Shown one piece after another: positions 36,762-45,880 of a stretch of 64,000 bases of DNA. The notes beneath the pieces were generated by a model. The model saw nothing but the letters and a program-made list of their open reading frames with translations, was not told the origin of the DNA and did no database searches. Source of the stretch: Massilia polaris (lineage in GTDB: Bacteria; Pseudomonadota; Gammaproteobacteria; Burkholderiales; Burkholderiaceae_D). Where the stretch lies: contig NZ_JABBGG010000001.1 of NCBI RefSeq assembly GCF_012927275.1, forward strand, positions 1 to 64,000, written 5' to 3'. The translations under genes were made by a program, and so were the position numbers. Each line of letters opens with the position of its first letter. The stretch's first letter is position 1.

Positions 36762-37511
36762 TTAGAAAGTCTTGCCGAGGGTGAGGACGAGCGCGTTCTT
36801 GCCAAGGAATTTGCCATTGGCGGGGGATGCATAGGCGGTCCTCGACGCGTTGGTGCCGATCAGCGCGAGTGCGCCTGTGGCGAAGCCGAAGTCCCTGGTC
36901 ACGCCCAGCTTCCAGTCGGTGTAGCTGGCGGCGGAGGTGTTCTTCACGGTCTGGCGGCCGAGGTGCAGGTTGACCACGGTGCCCGGCGCCGCTTCCAGGT
37001 TGGCGCCGATATCGACGTAGCCGCTGTTCTTGCTGTCGACAAAGCCAAACAGCTTGCTTACCCCGTACGAGTATTTGACATAGGCAGGACCGAGGCCGAG
37101 CTGGCCGTAGATTTCGGTCGTGTTCGCGCTGTCGAAACCGGGCACGCCGGCCAGGCCGTTGGACGGATAGACATAGGTCAATACCCCGACGTCATACGCG
37201 ACGCCTTTGGCCAACACGCCGCGCTTGCCGGCATACAGGTCGATCTCGATATCACCGTCGCCGCCGGCATCGCTGGTCCATTTGATGGTCGACGCCCAGG
37301 CGCCCGCGTAGAAGCCGGACGGCGCGTGGGTGTAGTCGATGCCGCCCTGCAGCGCGGGCTGCAAGCGGGTCTGCGAAATGCCGCGGTAGCGGTAGTCCGA
37401 TGCCGCCCCCACGTTGAAGCTGGTTGGGTGGTCGGGCGTCGCTTCTCCTGCGAATGCCGGTCCGGCGGCCACGGAGGCCAATACTGCGCTTGCGAGAATC
37501 AACTTCTTCAT
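36762..37511 (-). CDS. TorF-family putative outer-membrane porin
   Basis: 249 residues. The signal peptide MKKLILASAVLASVAAGPAFA is followed by the family start FNVGAASDYRYRGISQTRLQPALQGGIDY, typical of TorF/Gcw_chp proteins. Alternating hydrophobic strands continue to the end, GKNALVLTLGKTF, with terminal Phe for barrel assembly. The substrate is unknown. The gene's ribosome site lies inside the terminal hairpin of a relict insertion element (37512-37835). Confidence 0.88.
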   Translation of the reverse strand: MKKLILASAVLASVAAGPAFAGEATPDHPTSFNVGAASDYRYRGISQTRLQPALQGGIDYTHAPSGFYAGAWASTIKWTSDAGGDGDIEIDLYAGKRGVLAKGVAYDVGVLTYVYPSNGLAGVPGFDSANTTEIYGQLGLGPAYVKYSYGVSKLFGFVDSKNSGYVDIGANLEAAPGTVVNLHLGRQTVKNTSAASYTDWKLGVTRDFGFATGALALIGTNASRTAYASPANGKFLGKNALVLTLGKTF

Positions 37512-37835
37512 CTTGACATTCTCCCCTTCGTAAACGGAAGGGGATTCCCACTGCTGGCGTCTGATGCCCCAGACGGAAGCCGGACTGAAAGTAGCCCAGC
37601 TTCTTATTCAATCCGCAGGATATCTCTCGACCTCGCCTAAGGCGACTGCGGATCGGAAAAAAACGGTGCAGGTGACTCATGCCCCAGCGCGTAATCGCAT
37701 ACTGAAGCACTTATGGAGTTTGACCATGCCCCAACAACCAAGTTCAAAACATTTTTTCACCTGGACGGCTGCGGGCGCTACGCGTCCGGCTCCTTTCACT
37801 CCCTGCCCTGAAGGACAGGGTTTCTCGGAGCAATT
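37512..37835. mobile_element. Relict IS200/IS605-like element without transposase (PATE-like)
   Basis: About 320 bases with no gene. One end has TTGACATTCTCC and the hairpin CCCCTTC-7-GAAGGGG (37523-37543) then ATTCCC. The other has CTTTCACT, the hairpin CCCTG-c-CC-TGAA-GG-a-CAGGG (37801-37820) and TTTCTCGGAGC. These subterminal hairpins and flanks are like those of IS200/IS605-family elements. tnpA and tnpB are absent, as in palindrome-associated non-autonomous copies. Called from motif memory, not by alignment; borders approximate. Confidence 0.5.
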
Positions 37836-38116
37836 CTGATGAATCCTTACTGTTGTTTGTATCCGAAATGGTTGGCGGCCCGACGCGGCACGGTTCTGAG
37901 CCTGCCGCCATGCGGGGGTAGCCATGAGGGAGAGCTTATCGGTACAACTGTAAAAATTTTCTAAAATGAAACCATTGCGTTGTAAACGTCCTGTAAATTT
38001 ATCGGCCGTGTTCGACCTGGGCGGCATGACCCGGCCGGGTGCCGCTATCGTGCAGTACGGACATGTTGTAAACACAACCGTTACAATACCCGTCAAATTT
38101 ATGAAGGAGAGAAACG
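37836..38116. other. Upstream region of kup
   Basis: About 280 bases between the relict element and kup. It contains an AT-rich part with TTGTAA at 38066 and TACAAT at 38082, too close together to be one promoter pair. A strong AAGGAGAG ribosome site at 38104-38111 precedes kup. I see no riboswitch fold. Confidence 0.4.
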
Positions 38117-39997
38117 GTGTCGAAAGAATCTACTGGCCGGAGCAGCGCGGCGGCGTTGACGGTCGCGGCGATCGGCGTCGTCTATGGCGACATCGGCACC
38201 AGCCCTCTTTATACGATGAAAGAGGTGTTCGCCCCGGCGCACGGCATTGCCGCCTCGCCCGCGAACATCATTGGCGTCGTCTCGCTGATCTTGTGGTGTC
38301 TGGTGATTGTCATTTCGTTGAAATACGTCACCTTGGTATTAAAGGCCGACAATAACGGTGAGGGCGGCATCATGGCCCTGACGGCGCTGGCGCTCAAATC
38401 CGTGACGCAGAATTCCCGTTTTTACTATCCGGTCATGCTGCTCGGCATGATAGGAGCGGGCCTGTTCTTCGGCGATGGCGTCATTACGCCGGCCATCACC
38501 GTGTTGTCTTCGATCGAGGGCCTCCAGGTGGCCACGCCGGCCTTCGAAGCGTATGTGGTCCCCCTGGCCCTGGTCGTGCTGACTGGCCTGTACATGGCGC
38601 AGCGGCGCGGCACCGGTGGCCTCGGCAAATGGTTCGGTCCGATCATGCTGGTCTGGTTTGCGACGCTTGCCGGAATGGGCCTCGTGAATATCGCGGAGAA
38701 CCTGGAGATCCTGGCGGCGTTCAACCCGCTTCACGCATTCGGGTTCCTGCTTCAGAATGGCTGGTTCGCCTTCATTGCATTGGGAGCGGTCGTCCTCGCG
38801 CTGACCGGTGCGGAAGCGCTGTATGCCGATATGGGGCACTTCGGCAAAAAGCCGATCCGGCTTGCCTGGTTCTCGGTGGTCTTTCCCGCCCTCGCGTTGA
38901 ACTACCTCGGGCAAGGCGCAATCTTGCTGTCGAATCCGGAGGCGGTGTCCAATCCGTTCTTCAACCAGCTCGGGGCGTGGAGTATCTATCCCCTGGTGGC
39001 GCTCTCCACGGTCGCCGCCATCGTCGCTTCGCAAGCGACGATATCCGGCGCGTTTTCGGTGGCTCAGCAGGCAATCGCGCTTGGTTTCCTGCCCCGCATG
39101 CGAGTTGCCCATACGTCGTCGCACGAGAAAGGTCAGATCTACATCCCGCTGGTCAACTGGCTGCAGTTCGGGGCTGTCGTGTTCGCAGTAGTGGCATTTG
39201 GTTCATCGACCAACCTGGCGTCCGCTTACGGGATCGCCGCGACCGCCACCATGTTGACGACGACACTGTTGACCTTCTTCGTGGTGAAGTATGGCTGGCA
39301 TTACCACAGTTTTATCGCCGTCGGGGCCACGCTGTTCTTCCTGTTCTTCGACGTGACGCTGTTTGCTTCGACCAGTCTCAAGATCGTGAGCGGCGGCTGG
39401 TTTACGTTACTGATCAGCTTGGTCATGGTGACGATCATGCTTACCTGGCGCAAGGGACGCGAGCTGGTGTTTGAAAATCTCAAGGCCCATCTGATTCCCC
39501 TGCCGGAATTTTTGAGCAGCCTGTTCGCCAGTCCCCCGCACCGGGTCGACGGCACGGCAGTCTTCTTCCGTGCCGAAGGCGACGGCGTGCCGCACGCGAT
39601 GCTGCACAACCTGTTGCACAACAAGGTGCTGCACGACCGCGTCATATTCCTCACAGTCCAATCGCTGGACATCCCGGCCGTGAAGCCGGAAAGCCGCGTG
39701 ACGGTCGTGTCGCTGGGGCACAACTGTTTCCAGGTAAACCTTTGTTACGGATTCATCGAAGAGCGCAACGTACCGGCTGGCCTGGTACTGTGCGCGGCTG
39801 CGGGCCTCGCTTTCGATGCAATGGAAACGTCCTACTTCATCGCCCGGCATAACGTCATCGCCACACCTGGATCCGGGATGGCCATGTGGCGCGAAAACCT
39901 GTACGCCGCCATGGCGCGTAATGCGCGCGACGCCGCTGATTATTTCAGGTTGCCATCCAACCGGGTCATCGAGCTCGGTACACAAGTGGAGATTTGA
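38117..39997 (+). CDS. kup: Low-affinity K+ uptake permease Kup
   Basis: 626 residues from a GTG with AAGGAGAG upstream. The N-terminal signature AIGVVYGDIGTSPLYTMKEVF is characteristic of Kup/HAK/KT. About twelve membrane helices follow, with ADNNGEGGIMALTAL, GMIGAGLFFGDGVITPAITVLS and GAEALYADMGHFGKKPIRLAW. The cytosolic C-terminus (~residue 455 on) contains HNLLHNKVLHDRVIFLTVQ. It is a K+/H+ symporter. It is probably the working K+ importer of this segment, since kdp is broken. Confidence 0.96.
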   Translation: MSKESTGRSSAAALTVAAIGVVYGDIGTSPLYTMKEVFAPAHGIAASPANIIGVVSLILWCLVIVISLKYVTLVLKADNNGEGGIMALTALALKSVTQNSRFYYPVMLLGMIGAGLFFGDGVITPAITVLSSIEGLQVATPAFEAYVVPLALVVLTGLYMAQRRGTGGLGKWFGPIMLVWFATLAGMGLVNIAENLEILAAFNPLHAFGFLLQNGWFAFIALGAVVLALTGAEALYADMGHFGKKPIRLAWFSVVFPALALNYLGQGAILLSNPEAVSNPFFNQLGAWSIYPLVALSTVAAIVASQATISGAFSVAQQAIALGFLPRMRVAHTSSHEKGQIYIPLVNWLQFGAVVFAVVAFGSSTNLASAYGIAATATMLTTTLLTFFVVKYGWHYHSFIAVGATLFFLFFDVTLFASTSLKIVSGGWFTLLISLVMVTIMLTWRKGRELVFENLKAHLIPLPEFLSSLFASPPHRVDGTAVFFRAEGDGVPHAMLHNLLHNKVLHDRVIFLTVQSLDIPAVKPESRVTVVSLGHNCFQVNLCYGFIEERNVPAGLVLCAAAGLAFDAMETSYFIARHNVIATPGSGMAMWRENLYAAMARNARDAADYFRLPSNRVIELGTQVEI

Positions 39998-40161
39998 GTC
40001 CCGAAAAGGAGATGCCTTCGAGCAGCAGGGCTGTCCGGCATTCCCCACGCTTTTGATGATGCCGGAGTGCCGGTTGCGCACGCACAAGGAGACAAAGGTC
40101 GAGCTTGTTAGAGTCGTGGATGGGAGTGCGCCCGTTGGCAACTTGGACAGGGGAGGCTGCA

Positions 40162-40770
40162 ATGGCGATCCGTTATGGCTGTTTCTTCAGTTATGCCCAT
40201 GGCCGCTATGAGTTGATGAACAGGTTCAAGAATGCGCTGTCGGATGCGATCCGCTGCTACCTGGAACCTTACTTCGACAATGAGAACGAGCTGTTCATCG
40301 ATACCGAGCAGCTGGGCGGCGGCGACGACATCGACCGCCGCATCGCGCGCGCCATGTGCGAGAGCGTGGCGATGATCATGATCTACACCCCCAAGTACGA
40401 ATCGCACCCCTACACGCGGCGCGAGTTCGCCGCCATGCAGTTGCTCGAAGCGGAGCGCAGCCAGTGGTACGAGCTGCCCAGCCGCCTGATCATCCCGGTG
40501 ATCATGACCAGGCACCCCGACCGCCTGCCGGCCCAGATCGCCGAGTCGGCCATGTATGTCGACTTCTCCAATTTCACGATGGCGACCGGCGACATGATGG
40601 CGAATCCGGACTTTCTCCCCGATCTAAAGAAGATCGTGGATCGCATCGCCATGCACTACGAGTATCAAAAAAAGCATATGCCGGCGAGCCATAACTGCAA
40701 CCAATTTGTGCTCCCCGATGTCCCACCTGCATGGCGCGACATTCCGGATACAACTTTCCCAAAAATATGA
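40162..40770 (+). CDS. TIR-domain protein of a TIR/NTPase-TPR operon
   Basis: 202 residues from the ATG at 40162, set by GGGGAGG 5 bases upstream; a longer frame to 40105 is not family-like. The domain starts at once with the box-1 strand YGCFFSYAHGRYE, then FIDTEQLGGGDDIDRRIARAM, MIMIYTPKYESHPYTRREFAAM and SRLIIPVIMTRHPDRLP, the order of a TIR fold. Glu88 in YTRREF is where the catalytic glutamate of NAD-cleaving TIR domains lies. The C-terminal ~50 residues are an unassigned tail. No membrane segment or signal. It is followed 9 bases later by the NTPase-like/TPR gene, so they form an operon. NADase activity is an inference. Confidence 0.82.
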   Translation: MAIRYGCFFSYAHGRYELMNRFKNALSDAIRCYLEPYFDNENELFIDTEQLGGGDDIDRRIARAMCESVAMIMIYTPKYESHPYTRREFAAMQLLEAERSQWYELPSRLIIPVIMTRHPDRLPAQIAESAMYVDFSNFTMATGDMMANPDFLPDLKKIVDRIAMHYEYQKKHMPASHNCNQFVLPDVPPAWRDIPDTTFPKI

Positions 40771-40779
40771 GGAGCATTA

Positions 40780-43224
40780 ATGGAACTCAATCGAATTACG
40801 CTTCCGCCGATCACCGCTCCCGGCGAGGTGACCACGTTTTATTCCTTCGAGAGCGGAACCGCGCGCAGCGTGGCGTTGTCGAACATGGCCGTACTGCTGG
40901 CTGGGCGCCAGAACGCCACAGTGCCTGTACTGATGATCGACTGGGACACCGAGTCGCCCGGACTGCACCATTTTTTCGACCGGCGCGCAGAAAAGCCGGG
41001 CTTGCTCGAATATTTCCAGGCCTGCCGCGACCACCTGCGCCTGCTGGCCGGCACCAGCGGCGCCGATGACGACGCGCTGGCCCGCCGCGTCCTCGAATCG
41101 ATCGACTGGGAACGGTATGTCGAACGGGTGGACGACAGCCGTCCGCTGTATTTGATGCGCGCCGGCCGCTTCGATGAAACCTACGGCGAGCGCGCCCACG
41201 GCATGGACTGGGACAGCCTGTTCGCCGCCTGCCCGGCCTTGTTCCGCTCGTTTGGCGACTTCATGTCGCGCAAGTTCCGCCATGTGCTGATCGATGCGCG
41301 CAGCGGCCGCTCGGCCGCCGTCAGCATCTGCACCGCGCTGTTGCCGCGCAAGCTGGTCGGCCTGTTCACGCCCAACCAGCGCAGCCTCGAAGGGCTGGCC
41401 GGCGTGGTCAACCGCGCCATCGACTACCGCTGCAGCCATGAAGAAGCGCAGCGCCCGCTGATGGTGTATCCGCTGCCGGCGCTGGTCGACAGCGCCGACT
41501 GCGAGCGCCGCGTGCAGTGGCGCCGCGGCGATGCGCTGCGCGGCAGCACCGGCTACCAGCCCGTGCTCGAGCGCCTGCTGGCGCAGTCGTACGGCCTGTC
41601 GCAACTGTCGCTCGACAGCTACCTCGATGAAATCCAGCTGCAGCAAACCGCCGCCATGTCGGGCGGTGCGCCGCTGCCGCACACGCGCGGCCACGGCGCC
41701 GACCGCTTCTCGCTCGAGCGTAGCTTCGACACCTTGCTCGGCTGGATGGAGCTCGACCGTTTCCCGTGGCAGTCGCGCAGCGAAATCGCGCTGCTGGGCG
41801 CGATCGCGGCCGCGCGCGCGCAGGCCGGCGACAACCTGGCCGGCCCGTCGCTGCTGCCGCTGGCGCGCGACCTCGCCGGCCTCGGCGACCTTTACCGCGA
41901 TAATGGCAGGGAAGTGCAGGCGCGCGAATTTATCGAGGAAAGCCTGACGATCCGCCAGCGCATGCTGGGCAACGACCATCCCGATACGCGCGCCGGCTGC
42001 GCCAGCCTGGCCGCGCTGCTGCGCGATTCGGGCAAGCTCGATGACGCCCGCGAACTGTACGAGCGGCTGGCGCGCGATTGCGCCCGCCTGCTGGGCGAGC
42101 ACAATGCCGAAACGCTGGCGGCGCGCTCCGGCCTTGCATCCGCGCTGGCGCAGCTGGGCGAGTTCGACCAGGCGCTCGGCCTGCACGCCGCCATCACCCG
42201 CACCTGCGAAGAGCGCTTCGGCAACGACCACGTGCTGACGCTCAACAGCTACGCCGGCCAGGCACAGACGCTGGCGCGCGAACGCGAATTCAGCCGCGCG
42301 CGCATGCTGTACGAACTGGTGCTCGATGGCCGCCAGCGGCTGCTCGGCAACGAGCACGAAGACACCTTGCGCTGCGCCCAGCAGCTGGCGGTGGTGCTGT
42401 CCGACCTGGGCGACATGGCCAACGCCAAAAAGCTGCAGCTGGACGTGGTCGCCGCGCGCGAACGCCATGCCGGGCCGGACCATCCGGCCACGGTGCGGGC
42501 GCGCGAGACGCTGGCCGAGATCCTGGCCGGCCTGGGCGATATCCCGGCGGTGCGCGCGTTGCAGGAAGAGCTTGCCCGCACGCGCGAGCGCAAGCTCGGC
42601 GCCGAGCATCCGGAAACCCTCAGCATCCAGCTGAGCCTGGCGACGACGCTGGGCATGCAGGGCGAACTCGACGCCGCCTGCGTGCTGCAGCAGCGCGTGG
42701 TCGAAACGCAGGAACGCATGTACGGCGCGGACAGTCCGCAGACCCTGCACAGCAAGAAGATGCTGGCGAAAACGCTCAGCGAGCAGGGCCACACGCTGGA
42801 TGCGCGCCGGCTGGAGGAAGCGGTGGCCCATCCAGCCGACCGCCAGCTGGCGTCGCGCGCGATGGTGGCGGGACCGCACGCGTCGCAGGGCAGCCGGTTG
42901 CACTACGCGCCGGCCGGCCCGCAGGAGCGCGACGGCGCCGGCCAGCACCTGCAAACGCTGGATGACAAGCTGGAGCAGCTGCAGCAACTGATCGACAGCC
43001 GCAGCGACGGCGAGGCGCGCGAACTGGCCGACAGCCTGCGCAAGTCGGTGCTGCGCCCCAGTGTTGCCCATCCATTAAGAAAGCGCGGCGTGGCGATGAT
43101 CCGCAAGGTCTACACGCGCGACGGCGACAAGGACGCGCTGCTGTCGTTCGTGCAAGACGAAGTGGCCCTGCTCGACGCCCACCTGAACCAGGCCGCGGGC
43201 GGGAGGGCGGTCACGGCCGAGTAA
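40780..43224 (+). CDS. MinD/ParA-like NTPase domain fused to kinesin-light-chain-type TPRs
   Basis: 814 residues with TGAGGAG just before the start. Residues ~15-300 resemble a MinD/ParA-type (SIMIBI) domain: TTFYSFESGTARSVALSNMAVLL at 18-40, then VLMIDWDTESPGLHHFF at 50-66 and KFRHVLIDARSGRS further on. In relatives the loop reads KGG-x-G-R-S; here Glu24, Ser25 and Ala28 replace the usual K, G and G, so nucleotide binding may be lost. Residues ~350-690 are tandem 42-residue TPRs with the repeated LG-x2-H/HP-x-T pattern. A charged C-terminal tail of ~100 residues follows. The layout resembles FxsT-type TPR proteins that accompany TIR-like FxsC proteins. Confidence 0.8.
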   Translation: MELNRITLPPITAPGEVTTFYSFESGTARSVALSNMAVLLAGRQNATVPVLMIDWDTESPGLHHFFDRRAEKPGLLEYFQACRDHLRLLAGTSGADDDALARRVLESIDWERYVERVDDSRPLYLMRAGRFDETYGERAHGMDWDSLFAACPALFRSFGDFMSRKFRHVLIDARSGRSAAVSICTALLPRKLVGLFTPNQRSLEGLAGVVNRAIDYRCSHEEAQRPLMVYPLPALVDSADCERRVQWRRGDALRGSTGYQPVLERLLAQSYGLSQLSLDSYLDEIQLQQTAAMSGGAPLPHTRGHGADRFSLERSFDTLLGWMELDRFPWQSRSEIALLGAIAAARAQAGDNLAGPSLLPLARDLAGLGDLYRDNGREVQAREFIEESLTIRQRMLGNDHPDTRAGCASLAALLRDSGKLDDARELYERLARDCARLLGEHNAETLAARSGLASALAQLGEFDQALGLHAAITRTCEERFGNDHVLTLNSYAGQAQTLAREREFSRARMLYELVLDGRQRLLGNEHEDTLRCAQQLAVVLSDLGDMANAKKLQLDVVAARERHAGPDHPATVRARETLAEILAGLGDIPAVRALQEELARTRERKLGAEHPETLSIQLSLATTLGMQGELDAACVLQQRVVETQERMYGADSPQTLHSKKMLAKTLSEQGHTLDARRLEEAVAHPADRQLASRAMVAGPHASQGSRLHYAPAGPQERDGAGQHLQTLDDKLEQLQQLIDSRSDGEARELADSLRKSVLRPSVAHPLRKRGVAMIRKVYTRDGDKDALLSFVQDEVALLDAHLNQAAGGRAVTAE

Positions 43225-43294
43225 GTGTTGGGAGGCAACGGAAATGTTGTCGGTGAACGAACGACAGGACCGTTGCTTCAGGTAAAATCGCGGG

Positions 43295-44032
43295 ATGCGA
43301 ATTCTAATCAGTAACGACGACGGCTATCTGGCCCCCGGTATCAATGCACTGGCCGATGCGCTCGCATCGGTGGCCGACATTGTGGTGGTGGCGCCCGACA
43401 GCAACCGCTCGGGCGCGTCCAACTCACTGTCCCTCGACCGGCCGCTGTCGGTGACGCGGGCCGCCAACGGATTCTATTTCGTCAACGGCACGCCGACCGA
43501 CTGCGTCCACATCGCGCTGACCGGCATGCTCGACTACCGGCCCGACCTGATTGTTTCCGGCATCAACAACGGCCAGAACATGGGCGACGACACCTTGTAT
43601 TCGGGCACCGTCGCCGCCGCCACCGAAGGTTTCCTGTTCGGGATCCCGGCAATCGCCTTCTCGCAAGTCGAATACGGCTGGGCGCATATCGACGCCGCTG
43701 CCAAGGTGGCGCGCGAGCTGGTGCTGCGCCGCTTCGACGAGCTGCCGTCGCCGTACCTGCTGAACGTGAATATCCCCAACCGTCCGTACGAACAGCTGAG
43801 CACGATGGCCGCGACCCGCCTCGGGCGCCGCCACCAGGCCGAGCCGGTCATTCGCGCGCAAGACCCGCGCGGGCGCGAGATTTTCTGGATCGGGCCGCCG
43901 GGCGCGACCCGCGACGCCGGCGAGGGCACCGACTTCCACGCGACCGCCCAGGGGCAGGTCTCGATCACGCCCTTGCAGATCGACCTTACCCACAAGCTCC
44001 AGCTCGATTTGCTGGCCAAGGGACTCGCATGA
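43295..44032 (+). CDS. surE: 5'/3'-nucleotidase SurE
   Basis: 245 residues. The metal-binding start [16 protein letters not shown], then [56 protein letters not shown] and [10 protein letters not shown] are all canonical. It hydrolyses nucleoside monophosphates and is linked to stationary-phase survival. It opens the conserved surE-pcm-nlpD-rpoS block and overlaps pcm by four bases (ATGA). Confidence 0.97.
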   Translation: MRILISNDDGYLAPGINALADALASVADIVVVAPDSNRSGASNSLSLDRPLSVTRAANGFYFVNGTPTDCVHIALTGMLDYRPDLIVSGINNGQNMGDDTLYSGTVAAATEGFLFGIPAIAFSQVEYGWAHIDAAAKVARELVLRRFDELPSPYLLNVNIPNRPYEQLSTMAATRLGRRHQAEPVIRAQDPRGREIFWIGPPGATRDAGEGTDFHATAQGQVSITPLQIDLTHKLQLDLLAKGLA

Positions 44033-44895
44033 ACGACAAGCGCAGCAATTTCCCCTTGCCGCTGTCCTCGGTAACGGGCAGCGCGGCCAGGCCGGGCGGC
44101 TTGCCGGCCAGCCAGCCGATCCGGGTGGCGACGCCGCAGACGGCAACGCGCAATGCTGCGCACACGGCGGTGCAAGGGGCATTCGCTCCGGGCGTCGCCA
44201 CGCCGGCGCGCCAAGCCGGCTCGCCGGTACAGGTTCCGCTCAGCGCGCCGCGCGCCGACATGATGGTGTCCGACGCGATCCGTAACGCGATGGTGCAGCG
44301 GGTCGCGCGCCAGGGCGTGCAGGACCAGCTGGTGCTGGGCGCGCTCAACACGGTGCCGCGCCACGGTTTCATCGAGCCGGCCCTGTCGGCGCAGGCGTAC
44401 ATCGACGCCTCGCTGCCGATCGGCCATAACCAGACGATTTCCCAGCCGTACATCGTGGCGCGCATGATCGAAGTGATGCGCAACGGTGGACAACTTAATA
44501 ACGTGCTCGAGATCGGCACCGGCTGCGGCTACCAGGCGGCGGTGCTGGCCTGCGTGGCACGCAACGTGTATTCGATCGAACGCATCAAGCCCCTGCACGA
44601 GCTGGCCAAGGCCAATTTGCGGCCGTTGCGTATAGCGAACCTGCGCTTGCATTACGGAGATGGTATGCTTGGCCTGCCGCAGGCTGCCCCGTTCGACGGT
44701 ATCATCCTCGCGGCGGCCGGTATTGCAGTCCCCCAGGCGCTGCTCGAGCAACTGTCAATCGGCGGACGCCTGGTCGCCCCGGTTGGCGCCCAAGTCCAGC
44801 ACCTGCAACTGATCACGCGCACCGGCAAGGCGGAATGGACCAGCGACACGCTGGAAGCGTGCCACTTTGTGCCGCTGCGCCCAGGCATCGTCTGA
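44029..44895 (+). CDS. pcm: Protein-L-isoaspartate O-methyltransferase with N-terminal extension
   Basis: 288 residues, longer than the usual ~210-220. The first ~75 residues are a low-complexity Ala/Pro/Thr stretch. The catalytic part runs from [18 protein letters not shown] and shows [18 protein letters not shown] and the SAM motif [16 protein letters not shown]. The start overlaps the surE stop; an internal start at the Met-Met near residue 77 would give a normal-length enzyme but lacks the coupling. It repairs isoaspartyl residues in aged proteins. Confidence 0.95.
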   Translation: MNDKRSNFPLPLSSVTGSAARPGGLPASQPIRVATPQTATRNAAHTAVQGAFAPGVATPARQAGSPVQVPLSAPRADMMVSDAIRNAMVQRVARQGVQDQLVLGALNTVPRHGFIEPALSAQAYIDASLPIGHNQTISQPYIVARMIEVMRNGGQLNNVLEIGTGCGYQAAVLACVARNVYSIERIKPLHELAKANLRPLRIANLRLHYGDGMLGLPQAAPFDGIILAAAGIAVPQALLEQLSIGGRLVAPVGAQVQHLQLITRTGKAEWTSDTLEACHFVPLRPGIV

Positions 44896-44925
44896 CCCGA
44901 TGCCACGATTGTCGACCTACAGAAT

Positions 44926-45858
44926 ATGAGAATGAAACAAAAAAGCCAATATGCCCTGCTGTCCATCACCATCGGGCTGCTTTCCGCCTGTACCAGCACC
45001 ACCCGCCAGGCGCCCGTAGTCGAGCGCACCCAGCCGGCCCAGGTGCGCCCGGCCGCGCCTGCGCCCCAGCCAGCCAAGGAAGACCGCACCAGCTACACCG
45101 TGCAGAGGGGCGATACCCTGCTGGGCATCGCGCTGGACTTCGGCCAGAACTACCGCGACTTGCAAGCCTGGAACAACCTGTCCGATCCAAACGACATCAA
45201 GTATGGCCAGGTGCTGCGCGTGTCGCCGCCTGCCCAGATGGCGCAGGCCACGCCGGTAGCCGCGCCGCCGGAAACCCGCCAGCCGGCGCCGCCGCGCAAG
45301 ACCGCGCCGCGCGCCGACAAGCGTCCGTACACCGAAACCGCGATGGCCGACGCGCAAAAGAGCGACGGCACCAATGGCCGCGCCGACCCGAAGCCGGCCG
45401 ACCGTCCTGAACCAGCCGCGCCGATCGCTGGCGCCACCCCGGCCGCACCCGCGATCGTGCCGGGCGCCACCGTGACCGCCACCGACGACGACAAGCTGTC
45501 GTGGATGTGGCCATCGGACGGCCGCATCGTCGCCACTTTCGATGAGGGCAAGAACAAAGGCATCGATATCGCCGGCCGCGCCGGACAGCATGTGATGGCT
45601 GCCGGTGCAGGAAAGGTAATGTACGCGGGCAGCGGTATCCGCGGATATGGTAATCTCGTCATTGTTAAGCACAGCAACAGCCTGCTGTCCGCCTATGCCC
45701 ACAACCGCAGCATCGTGGTCAAGGAAGGACAGAACGTAAACAAGGGGCAGGTGATCGCCGAAATGGGCGATTCCGACGCCGACTCGGTCAAACTGCATTT
45801 CGAGATCCGCCAGCAGGGCAAGCCGGTCGACCCGTCGAAGTTCCTGCCGATCCGCTAA
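44926..45858 (+). CDS. nlpD: Murein hydrolase activator NlpD
   Basis: 310 residues. The lipobox is LLSAC with Cys22 lipidated. A LysM domain (~residues 60-105: [19 protein letters not shown] ... KYGQVLRV) is joined by an Ala/Pro linker to a LytM/M23 domain (~190-310). Key M23 positions are degenerate: NKGIDIAG and VKLHFEIR lack the usual His before KGID and LHFE. That fits the non-enzymatic activator of an amidase (AmiC in E. coli). In relatives the rpoS promoter lies within nlpD. Confidence 0.94.
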   Translation: MRMKQKSQYALLSITIGLLSACTSTTRQAPVVERTQPAQVRPAAPAPQPAKEDRTSYTVQRGDTLLGIALDFGQNYRDLQAWNNLSDPNDIKYGQVLRVSPPAQMAQATPVAAPPETRQPAPPRKTAPRADKRPYTETAMADAQKSDGTNGRADPKPADRPEPAAPIAGATPAAPAIVPGATVTATDDDKLSWMWPSDGRIVATFDEGKNKGIDIAGRAGQHVMAAGAGKVMYAGSGIRGYGNLVIVKHSNSLLSAYAHNRSIVVKEGQNVNKGQVIAEMGDSDADSVKLHFEIRQQGKPVDPSKFLPIR

Positions 45859-45880
45859 GCACTCCTTCCGGAGAGTAGCA

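Noticed and set aside
38061-38087. Promoter for kup from TTGTAA and TACAAT
   Set aside because: The boxes are only ten bases apart, not a workable sigma70 spacing.
40777-43071. A 764-residue open frame antisense to the NTPase/TPR gene
   Set aside because: Ala/Arg/Gln-rich mirror of TPR repeats with no independent ribosome site or domain.
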